From Aegilops tauschii subsp. strangulata (taxonomy: Eukaryota; Streptophyta; Magnoliopsida; Poales; Poaceae), in assembly GCF_002575655.3 (NCBI RefSeq), contig NC_053039.3, positions 215,655,622 through 215,719,621 of the forward strand: a stretch of 64,000 nucleotides of DNA. Reading direction: 5' to 3'. The notes beneath the pieces are model-generated. The model did no database searches. It had not been told where the DNA came from and saw nothing but the letters and a program-made list of their open reading frames with translations. The translations under genes were made by a program, and so were the position numbers. This document shows positions 11,101-23,599 of this stretch, in pieces. Every line of letters starts with the position of its first letter. The first letter of the stretch is position 1.

Positions 11101-13525
11101 ATAATGTATTCCATTTGTCAACAATGTTTATACATTCATCTACTCTTCCTATGCATCAGCCATTTGAGTCGGTCATGGGAAAATCTGGAGTGAAAACAAG
11201 GTCTTCTGAGCAGTTAGTGCTACCTGTCGATGCAGATTTCTTGCTGGTTACAGATAGCTCCTCAGAGGAGGATTCAGAGAGAGATGACCAGTCATATTCC
11301 CCCCCCCCCCCCGAGGTGCATGCTCTAACTTGGCTGGGTTATATTGCTCATATCATGCATATGGTGTCTTGCATTGCCATGCCATCTTCCTAGATTAGGC
11401 ATGCTTTGTGTGAATGCCTCATGTTTGCTTTCTATATCAGATATGTGAATTATGCAATGCCATGTTTTTCAGCCAGTTATCATATATGTGAATTATGCAC
11501 CGCCATGGAGCCAGGCATCATATATGTGAATTATCTCATGCCATCTTTTTTCCATTACGTATTCCATTTGTCGACAATCTGTGTATATTGAACTACTCTT
11601 CATGTGTATCATCCATTTGAGCCGGTTATGGAAAAATCTGGAGTGAAAACAAGGTCTTCAGAGCAGGCAATGGTACCTGTTGAAGCATATATCTCGATGG
11701 TTACAGGGAGCTCCTCAGAGGAGGATTCAGAGACAGATGACCAGTCCTATATCCCACCTGAGGTGTATGCTCTAAGTTGCAATGTTTATATTTCTCATAT
11801 GATGCATATGGTGTCTTGCATTGCTTAGTTTAGACATCATATGCACAATATTGAATTCTATCTGCTTAGTTTAGAGATCATACATGTGAGTGCCAGCTGC
11901 TTAGTATATGAATCAATTATGTCAATTATATCATGCCATCATGTATACTTAGACAACATGTATGTGAATTATTTCATCCCAACCTATTTTAGAAAGACAT
12001 CATATAGTTTTGTCATGTCATCCTGTTTAGGTACTCATCATATGTTGAATTATGCCATTGTATCCTGTTAAGTTATCCATCATATATCTGAAACTGTGTC
12101 ATGCTATCCTGTTTAGTTAGGCATCATATATGTGAAATTGTGTCATGCTGTCATGTTTGGTTAGACAACATATATGTGAATTACCACATCTGTCTATCAT
12201 ACAATGTCTGTACGTTCAATTTCTTTTCTTGTTTATCAGCCATTTGAATTGGAGGGGTGATGGCAGTATCTAAGGGAGCAAAAACCCGTTCTTCACAAAA
12301 GACAGTGCTACCCGTCGATGCAGATAGAACCATGGTTGTACTGGCCCACAAACTAGCCCCACCACACATAATAGAGACTCTTCCAGATTGCACACTTACA
12401 CCGTTGGGCAGAGAACCAGCTACAACCCATCTAACCGCAACCCCAGCGGATAGTAACCCACTTATAGTTGACAAAGCACCATGTCCACCACAGAGTACCC
12501 CCACACAAGCAGTTTGTAAAGCTACTGCAGTGCCCAAAGCACGAAGACCACCACAGCTAACCCAAACTCCACGTTTAAAGCAGAAGAGCAACTGTTCTCA
12601 GGTCAGCTTTCGTAGCTATGGTCCATACTCCTTTGCTGTTGCATCACTGTATTTACTCATACCAACTACTTTCGAATTTGAAGGATCCAATTGAAACTCC
12701 AATGGCGCAACAGGTATGTTTTAAACCTATTTCTTTAACTGGATTGTTGTTCTAACTTGTTGCTCTATGTTGATTTCAGTTTAAGTTGTATAAACAGTTA
12801 TGTTCTCATGTGATGCACATTACCAGTGCTGCCAATGCTATGTAGTTTCTCACACTTATATTCTGTCTATGCTGTTGTGTCTTAAAAATATATGAGTTGA
12901 ACTGTGTCTCTATCTTGATTAGGGAACATAAACTAGAATGATATGGACAATACAGTGACCATAGTACATAGATATATGTTTGTTTCATGCTGTTATCCTG
13001 TCCACCTAACTACTGAACCGGTTTACCAAAATGAGTTTCGTATACTACAAGCTAAACCTGTGATGTGTCTGCTTGTTTCTCTTGTAGTATGCAAACAGAA
13101 TATTGGAGAAGAGCACCCCACTATGCAATCGTAGAGAAAGTAATGCAGATAAGGTTCAAGATAGTGAGACAACCCTGTTGGTCTCCAAGAAAGGTGATAA
13201 AAACAATCTTGTAGACAGTGAGAAAACCCCACAGTCCTACATTGATGTAGTGTTCGAGTTACTGGCCAGTACCGCTGGCACAAGCTCTTCGAACTCGCTG
13301 CCTACATCACTTCGGCTTCTTCAGTCTCAGCTACAAGCTGAAAGGCATCAGTCAGCTGTGCTGCGGCAAGAAGTCGAAGGACTGAGGAAGTCCCTGCAGA
13401 ATTCAGATGCGTACTTTCTTGTGCAACAGCAAGCGTTGGAGGATTTAAGCGCCAAACAAGAGAAAGTTAATAAGCTTGCTAAGCATCTTGCCAGCATTAT
13501 GGGTACCCAGGATATTGTTTCTTGA
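8190..13525 (+). pseudogene. Degenerate multi-exon coiled-coil gene, probably carried by a CACTA element
   Basis: A GC-rich, Pro/Ser/Arg-rich start (about 8620-9200) is followed by repeated exon-like cassettes. Three related ones end near 8826, 9713 and 10145. Four more encode a Ser/acidic tract followed by PPEV-type ends: about 10482-10677, 11160-11315 (52 codons in phase), 11613-11762 and 12240-12601. The last exon (13088-13525, after a TTGTAG acceptor) encodes about 145 residues. It contains the heptad-rich LRLLQSQLQAERHQ and ends in a TGA. The 11613 cassette has lost its acceptor AG (CAT in place of CAG). The 12240 cassette needs a frameshift to stay open. The last stop lies only about 300 bp before CACTA subterminal repeats, so I infer a transposon second gene. 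Its function is not recognised. Confidence 0.45.
10820..10980. mobile_element. Stowaway MITE, complete, 161 bp
   Basis: It begins CTCCC and ends GGGAG with TA at 10818-10819 and 10981-10982. Long terminal inverted repeats share CTAAATATTTGTCTTTTTA on one side and its complement on the other. It lies between exon-like cassettes of the surrounding gene, probably in an intron. Confidence 0.9.
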
Positions 13526-13779
13526 ACTCTTCTGAAGTGGTTTCAGTTCTGGACTTGTTGTGCTGCGGCGTTTATATGCTGCTTTGTTCCCTATATTTGC
13601 ACTGGTGGCGAACTTTGATGCCCAGTGGATGTAATATGTGTAATAGCCGTGATAGCCTAGCATAAGTTGCTTGCTTATTTATTTCCTTGTTGTCTAGTTT
13701 ACTTGTTTGCTTGTAGTCAGTGCAGTTCTTTTTCCGCGGTTTGCTAGTGGCTGCAATAACCTAATTTTTAAAACTAGGC

Positions 13780-15110
13780 CACAATAACCATGGGCAAATA
13801 TTTACTGTAGTGACACTGGGCCTCCTACGGGCCGTAGAAACAGTGGGCCTTCTACGGGCGGCCGTAGAAACAGTAGGCCTTCTACGGGCCGTAGAAACAA
13901 TGGGCCTTCTACGGGTCGTAGAAACAATGGGCCTTCTACGGGCCGTATCATCAATGGGCCTTATACGGGCCGTATGATCGATTGGCCAAACATGGGCCAA
14001 TAACAGGCTGCATTATGGCCGTAAACGGGCTAGAGTTGGAATCGTCCGTTCATGGGCTGACCATAACGAGCCATCGTTAATAGGCCGTATTTGATGACGC
14101 TATGAAAATGGCCCAACGTATTAACGGACCACAAACGGGCCGACTGTAACCACGTGCTGAATTTGGCCCACAAGCAGAAAATGATAGTAACGGGCCGTAA
14201 GTAAACAAATGCTGGAAATGAGCCCAAGAATAAATGGGCTCTGAGAAGGCCGAAAGATAACATGGGCTGGAAACGGCCCAACGGAATAACGGGCCGTTAA
14301 TGGGTATAAAGTGATACACTGTTCATTACGAGCCAGTTTCACCACGGGCCGTTAATGGGTGTAAAGTGATACACTGTTCATTACGGGCCAGTTTCACCAC
14401 GGGCCGTTAATAAGCCAAGAGTTACATAGGGCCTCATATGGGCTGAAAGACGTCATGGGCCATACATGGGCCAGAAGTGAAAACGGGTTGGAATCATATT
14501 GGATGGCCCAGATGACGCTACTGGGCCTAATTCGGATAGGGCGTAACGGGCCTTGGGTTAGCGGGCTGTAAATGGGCTATATGCGAACAGGCCGTTAACA
14601 GGCTTTCCATGGGCTGGCCCGCCACCTTTTGACCAAGTCAAACGGGTCGGCCTTTTCACAGGAATGGGCCTCTGTTGGGCCGTGCCATGTGTCGACATAT
14701 CATAGGCGCCTTCTATCCAATGAGTGGATGACATCTGTCCCAGCGATGAGCCGACACGTGTTTCCTCCAGCCAATGATGATTTTACACGTGGAAAATCCC
14801 CATTGGTCGGGGCTGTTAACGGGTTATCGGATCCAAAACCCGACCCGATAGCTTAACGGCGTTCCGTTACGGTGGATGCCACGTGTCGGTTACCCTTGAC
14901 GAAAGCACTTCTGTGACGCGCGATTTATCGTCATGGAAGTGGACACTTCCGTGATGATAATTTTGGTAATGTCATGGAACACTTCTACGACAGCACAGGT
15001 ATGACTATCTTGATTCTGTCATAAATTTGTCATGGATGTACATGCATGACAAAAAACGCGACCTACTGTGACAAACACGTATCATCACGGAAGTGTATTT
15101 TTTTGTAGTG
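13780..15110 (-). mobile_element. Right terminus of a CACTA transposon (Jorge-like)
   Basis: The segment ends in TAGTG at 15106-15110. Read from that end on the minus strand it starts CACTACAAAAAAATACACTT, the expected CACTA terminus. Inside lie subterminal repeats rich in GGGCC, first as ~30-35 bp units with GGGCCTTCTACGGGCCGTAG (13810-13990), then looser units to 14640. A 55 bp unit is tandemly duplicated at 14290-14344 and 14345-14399. I cannot find a matching left CACTA end in the window, so the element is truncated, rearranged or begins upstream. The Jorge label is from memory of the terminal sequence. Confidence 0.75.
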
Positions 15111-15112
15111 CA

Positions 15113-16443
15113 TGTTGCGGAAAGCATCTGTCTCGGGGGAACAGCGTACCTTGATGGGTACAGTGGTTAAGAAGATTTTGTCCGCGAAGAGCGGATTGAA
15201 TGAAGCCTTCATGAGCCTGCTAAAAGGCTTCGAGGTTTGTAATATAATGTTTTCAGCTATGTTTTATTGGCAAAGATGCACCTGTGCATAGGTAGTAGCC
15301 CCTGAGACTCGGGTTGGCTTCCATTGGGAAGCGAACGGAGGATCAAAAAGGATTACTCAAGGACTGATCTGATGAACTTGAACGCAGGTTGTTTCCCCCT
15401 TAGCTACTTCCCAGACTATGGATATTGCCAAGCTGCAGCGGAAGCTGGATGTAGCAGGGGATGACCTTGCGTTAATCAATATGCGTCTTGACGAGTCGCA
15501 AGGTATGTATTCGAGGCAATCCCCATGCATTTTTTGTGGTATAAGCATGATGCTAAAGTCTATATGCTAGAATATGCATGGCTGCAGATGGCGCTGCCGC
15601 CGTTGAAGTTCTTCGAGCGGAGCTGGCCCGGTGTAGCAATGCGGCTACCGAAAAGGCATCGGCTGAGTTAAAAGCTGAACAAGCTACACGTCGCCAAGAT
15701 GAGGAGAAGATATCCACGATGGCGCTCAAACTGAAAAATGCTACTGGCCGCTGTGAACTTCTAGAGAAGGAGAATGAGGCCAAAACGGCTGAACTGGACA
15801 AGGCCTTACAAGAGGCGAGGGAAGCGCGGTCGGAATCCAGAGCGGCCCGTGAGGAGATCCGGCAAGCTAAGGAGATTGCGGCTGGTAAGCCCTTTCTGCT
15901 ACAGACTAAGTTCGGGGATCCGAACTATGCTCAGCTTGACCGAGTGTGGAGTTCTCCGGACGAGTTTTTGGACTTGCCGAAGAGTTCTACCGATGCGGCG
16001 CAGTATTACCAAGCACAAGAGGGGTGCGCAACGGAGAAGCTTTTCTGGTCACTGTTTGGCGCATCAAAGCGCCCTTTGTTGCTGAATGAACAGATGTCCC
16101 AATTGGCCGAACTTCATAGGATATCCGGCGGTGCCGTGAAGGATGTCATAATCCGGTTGTGGCCAACTGAGCCTATTCCGGATAGCTACTATGTTTGGTG
16201 CAAAGACTTGTTGACGTGGTGCCGCGAATCGATGCTGTGAAGTAGTCGGCGTGCATTGAAGGTGCACGGATGGCCTTTGCCCGAGTCAAGACAGTGTGGG
16301 GAAAGATGAAGGCCATCGATGTCGCGGCTAAGAGTCCACCCAAGGGCAAGGACCGTCCTGAACCGGAGCATTATTTTGAAGACGTCCCAGAGGCCGCCCG
16401 CTTAATAGAGGGTCAATGCTCGAAGGACATAATGTTCGAGTGA
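15113..16443 (+). pseudogene. Coiled-coil gene of the putative gypsy-type transposon family, 5' part missing
   Basis: Three coding blocks with good splice borders are visible: from about 15113 to a GTTTGT donor near 15236, 15388 to a GTATGT donor near 15501, and 15588 onward. The last encodes a long coiled coil (Ala/Glu/Lys-rich, about 110 residues). A conserved C-terminal region follows, with FGDPNYAQLDRVWSSP, then DAAQYYQAQEG and VIIRLWPTEPIPDSYY. The uninterrupted frame ends at a TGA at 16238-16240. In another frame, after a TAG at about 16244-16246, homologous sequence continues to a TGA at 16441-16443. I infer one frameshift and one stop. The organisation matches grass proteins annotated as putative gypsy-type transposase or transposon (memory). 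The 5' part was removed by the CACTA at its left. Confidence 0.6.
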
Positions 16444-17733
16444 GGTGTATGATAATTGTAAAAGACAATTTTATAGTTAATCTCTTTTTATGTTTTTCTC
16501 GAAAGCTTGTATTCCTCCTGTGTGGCCGTTTTAATATAATCTGAAAGTTTTCCAGTCGTCGGCTTCAGCCCCCTCGTAGGAAGTACGGGGGTGTTCGGAA
16601 AAGCATTTAATCACTCTTTATCCAACGTCTTGGTCCATGAAGGAGGTGATAATGCGACGAACTAGGCAATCGGACTATAGGGCGTTAACACTTTCACTTA
16701 GCCATAGGAGTTTTATGGTGGGACTACGACATAACCCCTGGTATGTATGCAGCGTATTATAATATGGTGCCTTACATATTTGATCTGAAAAAGATCCCTC
16801 GTGTGACACGAAGAATCGCTAAAGATTCCAATAAGTCATCAAGTGGTTGACCAGCTCTCGCCGCATCATGACAGTCAGTTTTCAGCTTTCTCTACTGAGG
16901 TACTTGACCGGATGAACCGGAAGCACAATCGCAGTAGTTCTCCCTTTACTACCCTAGCCGATGGAGTGGAACGTAGGGTAGCAAGCACAGGAGTCGGGCA
17001 ACCCAACTATTGACCCAAGACAATGATTCGGAGCTGATGCATATAAGGCCAAACTTGCGACGCCGAAGTATGCTATAGAGCTGTTCGGACTTTTGTTGGC
17101 AACTCATTTGTTCCCATACCGAGCCCCTGGCGGGTTATGCCAAGGTATATCTGTGAAACAACCATGGGGGCCATATTCATTGGCGAAACAACATGGATGA
17201 TTAATTCGGATACTTTTACTGGGACTAGAGTGGTGTGCCAATGATTACTTTATATATAGAGAGACCACAACCCCGGCTATTTGACATGCTCGGGGTCGAA
17301 GGCGGAGGAAGAGGCATAGTACAGGCTCGAAATAAAGAGTGCGGTCTACAAAAAGTTATTTTGGACCTCCTGTCGCACGTCTGCGCCGCCTGTCCTCGGC
17401 GAGGGGAATCCTTGATGGAAGTAGCCCCTTAGGTGAGTGTACGGATCCGAACTCCGATAGAGTCAGTTTTAGATGTTTGTCCTGTTCGTCACCTGTTTTT
17501 CAGAGATAGTGAAGGAAAAAATAGAAAGAAAATAGATAAAAAATGTTACGGGAATGCTTGCAGGCTCGTCCGTAGTGTGCTTCCGCCAATGCCCATGGTA
17601 TCTTGAGTGCGTAGTGATGTATGCGTGGTACAAGTTTTGCAGGTGTACGAGGTGAGCGGCGGAAGCCGGACTGCTATTTCCGCTCCGGGAGTAGTCGATC
17701 CTCGGGTGGAAATTGCTTCTGACCCCCGGTATT
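16444..17733. other. Non-coding interior of the gypsy element between convergent genes
   Basis: There are no long frames here and no pol domains. It lies between the 3' ends of the two opposed genes and probably contains both 3' UTRs. Confidence 0.45.
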
Positions 17734-19736
17734 TCATTGGTGAACCACTCCGTCGTCCCTGTCGCCTAGCGGCCTCCTTCCCTTGTGTTCGGCGTTGAGC
17801 TTGCCGGCTTGCTTAAAGACCCAGCAGTTTCTATTGGTATGATTAGCTGGTTTATCGGGGTGGTCGTGAATCTGGCAGGGTCGGTCCAATATCCTGTCTA
17901 GGTTAGATGGTTCGTCTTGGTTCGCCTTGAATGGCTTCTTCCGTTGACCGGGCTTGGGATTGCTGAATCGGGCGTTGTCCGCTATGTCGCGTGATCTTTC
18001 GCTATCATTGCGACTGTTGTGTTTGCTTCTCCGTGGCTTGACGTTGTCATCTCGGATTTTGGAAGTGCCCAGGTCACTGGCGCTGTTGCTTCTACGAGCG
18101 AGCCAGCTGTCTTCTCCCGCGCAAAAGCGAGTCATTAGAGCAGTAAGGGATGTCATGGATTTAGGTCCTTCTTGACCGAGGTGGCGTGCAAGCCATTCGT
18201 CCCGGACGCTGTGTCTGAAGGCCGCAAGGGCTTCCGCGTCCGGACAGTCGACGATTTGGTTCTTTTTTACTAAGAACCGAGTCCAGAGCTTCCTTGCCAA
18301 CTCTCTGGGCTGCTGGACAATATGACTTAGGTCGTCGACATCCGGCGACCGGACATATGTTCCTTGGAAGTTGTCAAGGAAGGCTTCTTCCAAGTCTTCC
18401 CAGCTGCCTAAGGAATTTTCAGGCAGGCTGTTTAACCAGTGCCGAGCTGGCCCTTTTAGCTTTAGTGGGAGGTATTTAATGGCGTGGAGGTCGTCTCCAC
18501 GGTCCATATGGATGTGGGGATAAAATCTTCTATCCATACCGCGGGATCGGTTGTTCCGTCGTATGATTCAATATTGATGGGTTTGAATCCTTCGGCGAAT
18601 TCATGATCCATTACTTCATCGGTGAAGCAAAGCGGGTGTGCGGCGCCTCTATGTTGGGCCACACTGTGACGTAACTCTGAAGGAGTCCATTTGCGGTTTT
18701 CGGCTCGGGCGTGGCTAGGTTTGTCACGTCCGAATAGGTAGCCATCGTCGCGTGTCGAGGCATGCCTTCGCGATCCATAGATCGGTCTTGCGTGTCCTGC
18801 TCTACTGTCCAAGTCTCGCTGCAGGTCGTCTGGACAATCGTGAGCTGCGTTATTCTTGCCTTTACGGCGAGGTGGGGCGGTCTGGTGTTCAGCTTGAGTT
18901 GCCTCTTTATCCGGACAGAGTTGTCGGCGACCTGCCGCATTGTGTGATGATGGTACGGGCTCCAATGCCTCGTCATCGAACTGATCTAGCAATCTATGCT
19001 TCGGGTAGCTTTTGGCTAGGCCACTAAGGCCGTATTCTTCGGCGGCCAGGACTTTGGTCCATCTATTGTTGAGTAGGTCTTGGTCAGCTTGAAGCTGCTG
19101 CTGCTTCTTTTTCACGCCCCTTGCAGTAGCTATTAGCCTGCGCTTGAAGTGCTCCTGCTCGAGGGGCTCTTCAGGTACGATGAAGTCTTCATCGCCGAGG
19201 CTTACCTCATCTTCGGAGAGCGGAAGGTAGTTTTCGTCCTCCGAATTGTCACTGGGCAGGGCCTGTTCATCGGGGCTGGCTTGCCCGTTTTCCTGTTCCT
19301 CCTGTTCGGATCTTGCTCCAACAGGGTCTTCATTGTTTTCGGCGTCGTCCAGAGTACTATTTTCTCCGGTGCCAACGTTGCTGCGATGTGACTTAGAGCA
19401 GCGTTTAGGGCGCCGGTACTTAGACTGTGTCTCAGGAGGTTTATTCTCGACTGGAGCTTCTTTGTCATCATCGCTAGCTTTTTTAGGTGTATCAACCATG
19501 TACACGTCGTACGAAGAGGCGGCCGTTCCACGTCCTGTGAATGGCGGGTCTTGGCCTTGCTCCTTATCGGCATCGTCGTCTATACCGTCGATGTCTTCGG
19601 AGCCATAATCAAGCATGTCGGTTAAGTCCTCAACAGTGGCTATGAAGTGGGTGGCGGGTGGGAAGCGAAATTCCCCATCATCAGCTTCTAGTTCGAACCG
19701 GACATAGTTCGGCTGTGAGTCCCCTGCCAAGGACAA
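17734..19736 (-). pseudogene. Gypsy gag gene with one frameshift
   Basis: The minus-strand frame from ATG 19736 encodes an acidic N-terminal half (Glu/Asp/Ser-rich, then a Lys/Gln-rich coil near RGVKKKQQQLQADQDLL) leading to INIESYDGTTDPAVWIEDF. A frameshift near 18530 moves the frame. The second block, 18537-17734, holds the core retrotransposon gag domain: AIKYLPLKLKGPARHWLNSL, SWEDLEEAFLDNFQGTY and a FWTRF-like motif. It ends with a cysteine/histidine-bearing tail (CQIHDHPDKPANHTNRNC). The gag binds element RNA and forms the particle. No protease follows. The order LTR, leader, gag on the minus strand fits the LTR at 20328-20807. Confidence 0.75.
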
Positions 19737-20327
19737 GTTTTTTTAATGAACTTAGCACATCGCCCAAGGGCGAGTGTTGGAAGACGTCTGCGGCGCTGAA
19801 CTCGAAGATCGATGACCGACCCAGCTCGGTGTCTGCAGGCGTACGCGGTTCAGAATTTATAGCCGGAAAAGAGTCCGGAATTCCGTTGGCGCAGATATTC
19901 CCAGGTGTTGAGTCTGTGTGCGGCTCCAACGCCGCAGACTCTGTGGCTTCGGATGGCGCCATCTGCTCCGGATCTAAGGCCGTAGCAGTTACAGGGACCA
20001 TCTCCTGAACATGGTCCGATGACAGATTTAAGTCATGTTCATCGGAGCGAGGGGGAGTGATCGCTGCGGTCTCAAATCCATTGAAGATCAAGTCTCCACG
20101 GATATCCGCAACGTAGTTCAAGCTTACAAATCTGACCTGGTGGCCAGGGGCGTAGCTATCGATCTACTCCAGGTGGCCAAGCGAGTTGGCCCGCAGTACG
20201 AAGCCGCCGAATACGAAAACCTGTCTGGGGAGGAAGGTTTCTCCTTGGACAGCGTCATCATAGACTATCGAAGGGGCCATCGAACCTTTCGTCGACGGCA
20301 CAGTGGAACTCTCAATGAAAGCACCAA

Positions 20328-20807
20328 TGTCGGTGTCAAAACCGGCGGATCTCGGGTAGGGGGTCCCGAACTGTGCGTCTAGGATCGATGGTTTGCACGA
20401 GACAGGGGACACGATGTTTACCCAGGTTCGGGCCCTCTCTATGGAGGTAATACCCTACTTCCTGCTTGATTGATCTTGATGAATATGAGTGTTACAAGAG
20501 TTGATCTACCACGAGATCGTAATGGCTAAACCCTAGAAGTCTAGCCTGTATGACTATGGTAATGAGTCTATCCTTTCCGGACTAACCCCTCCGGTTTATA
20601 TAGATACCGGGGGGATCTAGGGTTACATAGAGTCGGTTACATAAAAAGGAATCTTCATAGTTGGTCGCCAAGCTTGCCTTCCATGCCAAGGAGAGTCCAA
20701 TCCGGACACGGGTACAGTCTTCGGCCTTCGCGTCTTCACAGCCCACCAGTCCGGCCCATTGATAATAGGCCGGACGCCCGGGGACCCCTTAGTCCAGGAC
20801 TCCCTCA
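20328..20807 (-). repeat. Gypsy LTR, 480 bp (5' LTR in minus orientation)
   Basis: The plus strand reads TGTCGGTGTCAAAACCGGCG at the left edge and GGACTCCCTCA at the right edge, so the ends are TG...CA. On the minus strand it precedes gag. A TATA-like TATATAAACCGG (minus) is present near 20600. The leader after the LTR (minus, below 20328) begins TTGGTGCTTTCATTGAGAG, the likely primer-binding region. Confidence 0.75.
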
Positions 20808-21493
20808 CCAAGCAGTAGGCGGTAATTGGCAACCGTTGTAGTCAAAAACTCCTCAAAGCTTGGACGCAGCGATTGCTAGGTGGTGTCAAACACACGACGT
20901 AGATGTATGTGGAGCTGGGAAGGCTTACAGTATGGTAGCAAAAAGGGTCAGCAATAATCAATTCAGAGATGCAAAGTTGAGTAAACGCTCAACGATGATA
21001 CTGTGCTGGTCCTAGGCTAGATCGTGCTAGAGACGCGAGCCTAGAACATTAACAAAATCACAGCACTGCACATAAAAAAGGGAGAAGCACACTCTGAAGC
21101 TCTTTTTTCTCTCTTTTTTCACTTTTTTTTGCTCCGCAACAATTTTTTTCGAAAAGGTCTACAAATGGTCTAAAAACTGCCTAGCCAGAATTTTCCAGAC
21201 TTAGTTTTTTTTAACTGGAACTATTTTTCTTCTGCGGGTGGCACGAAAGTTGGGGAGTCCAACTTGGTCATGACTCGTAGTTGGACATGACCTGGAAATC
21301 AATAGCAGAGATGCGAATACCAGACTCGGACTAGGACTGGTGGCGGAGATGAATCTGCTGGAACTCGGACTGGTGGCATATATGTACCCAGATTGGCGGC
21401 GGATATGTGGTGGTGGTATATGGCAACGGCAATGAAATTGGTGCGATGGGGTATACGGCAGCGGCGACGAAGATGGTGCGGCGGCGGCGTGAC
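20808..21493 (-). mobile_element. Leader of a second minus-strand gypsy element, piece 1
   Basis: This stretch lies between the Fatima-like LTR and the copia element. It probably continues across the copia insertion into 30038-30297, because the copia ends there with a near-matching target duplication. It is low in coding content and contains a T/A-rich tract at 21097-21240. I infer the 5' leader of the gypsy whose LTR starts at 30298. Confidence 0.4.
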
Positions 21494-23224
21494 TGTTGGG
21501 AACGTAGTAATTTCAAAAAAAATCCTACGCACACGCAAGATCATGGTGATGCATAGCAACGAGAGGGGAGAGTGTTTTCCACGTACCCTCGTAGACCGAA
21601 AGCAGAAGCGTTAGCACAACGCGGTTGATGTAGTCGTACGTCTTCACGATCCGACCGATCAAGTACCGAACGCACGGCACCTCCGAGTTCAGCACACGTT
21701 CAGCCCGATGACGTCCCTCGAACTCCGATCCAGCCAAGTGTTGAGGGAGAGTTTCGTCAGCACGACGACGTGGTAACGATGATGATGTTCTACCGACGCA
21801 GGGCTTCTCCTAAGCACCGCTACAGTATTATCGAGGTGGACTATGGTGGAGGGGGGCACCGCACACGGCTAAAAGATCAAACGATCAATTGTTGTGTTTC
21901 TAGGGTGCCCCCGTATATAAAGGAGCAAGGGGGAGGTGCGGCCGGCAAGGAGGGGGCGCGCCAGGAGCAGTCCTACTCCCACCGGGAGTAGGACTCCCTC
22001 CCTTTTCCTTGTTGGATTAGGAGTGGAGGGGGAAAGAGGTGGAGGAGAAGAAGGAAAGGGGGGCCGCCGCCCCCCTCTCCTTGTCCTATTCGGACTAGGG
22101 GGAGGGGCGCGCGGCCCTTGCCCTGGCCGCCTCTCCTCTTCTCCACTAAGGCCCACTATGGCCCATTAACCCCCGGGGGATCCCGGTAAACCCTCCGGTA
22201 CTCTGGTAAAATCCCGATTTCACTTGGAACACTTCTGATATCCAAATATAGGCTTCCAATATATCAATCTTCATGTCTCGGCCATTTAGAGACTCCTCGT
22301 CATGTCCGTGATCACATCCGGGACTCCGAACAACCTTCGGTACATCAAAACATATAAACTCATAATATGACTGTCATCGAAACATTAAGCGTGCGGACCC
22401 TACGGGTTCGAGAACTATGTAGACATGACCGAGACACGTCTCCGGTCAATAACCAATAGAGGAACCTGGATGCTCATATTAGCTCCCACATATTCTACGA
22501 AGATCTTTATCGGTCAAACCGCATAACAACATACGTTGTTCCCTTTGTCATCGGTATGTTACTTGCCCGAGATTCGATCATCGGTATCTCAATACCTAGT
22601 TCAATCTCGTTACCGGCAAGTCTCTTTACTCGTTCCGTAATACATCATCCCGCAACTAACTCATTAGTTGCAATGCTTGCAAGGATTATAGTGATGTGCA
22701 TTACCGAGTGGGCCCAGAGATACCTCTCCAAGAATTGGAGTGACAAATCCTAATCTCAAAATACGCCAACCCAACAAGTACCTTTGGAGACACCTGTAGA
22801 GCACCTTTATAATCACCCAGTTACGTTGTGACGTTTGGTAGCACACAAAGTGTTCCTCCGGTAAACGGGAGTTGCATAATCTCATAGTCATAGGAACATG
22901 TATAAGTCATGAAGAAAGCAATAGCAGAATACTAAACGATCGAGTGCTAAGCTAACGGAATGGGTCAAGTCAATCACATCATTCTCCTAATGATGTGATC
23001 CTGTTAATCAAATGACAACTCATGTCAATGGCTATGAAACATAACCATCTTTGATCAACGAGCTAGTCAAGTAGAGGCATACTAGTGACACTCTGTTTGT
23101 CTATGTATTCACACAAGTATTATGTTTCCGGTTAATACAATTCTAGCATGAATAATAAACATTTATCATGATATAAGGAAATAAATAATAACTTTATTAT
23201 TGCCTCTAGGGCATATTTCCTTCA
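21494..23224 (-). repeat. Copia 3' LTR, 1731 bp
   Basis: It is nearly identical to the LTR at 28312-30037, with scattered substitutions and a few small indels, by eye a few percent. It includes a TATA-like CCCGTATATAAAGG on the plus strand near 21910. Confidence 0.9.
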
Positions 23225-23599
23225 GTCTCCCACTTGCACTAGAGTCAATAATCTAGATCACATCGCCATGTGATTTAACATCAATAGTTCACATCACCAT
23301 GTGATTAACACCCATAGTTCACAACGTCATGTGACCAACACCCAAAGGGTTTACTAGAGTCAATAATCTAGTTCACATCGCTATGTGATTAACACCCAAA
23401 GAGTACTAAGGTGTGATCATGTTTTGCTTGTGAGAGAAGTTTAGTCAACGGGTCTGCCATATTCAGATCCGTATGTATTTTGCAAATTTCTATGTCTACA
23501 ATGCTCTGCACGGAGCTACTTTAGCTAATTGCTCCCACTTTCAATATGTATCTAGATGAAGACTTAGAGTCATCTGGATCAGTGCCAAAACTTGTATCG

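Larger units (their letters stand above)
15111..20807 (-). mobile_element. Partial gypsy-class LTR retrotransposon with opposed reading frames (Fatima-like)
   Basis: One LTR (20328-20807) is present at the right. On the minus strand it is followed by a gag gene (19736 to 17734). A second gene runs on the plus strand at 15113-16443, towards gag. I see no protease, reverse transcriptase or integrase between them, so this looks non-autonomous. The other LTR is not in the window because the CACTA end at 15110 cuts into the plus-strand gene. The Fatima name is from memory of the LTR sequence. Confidence 0.65.

Noticed and set aside
13761..14000. Minus-strand frame with repeated RRRPIVSTA peptide
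   Set aside because: It is a translation of the CACTA subterminal DNA repeats.
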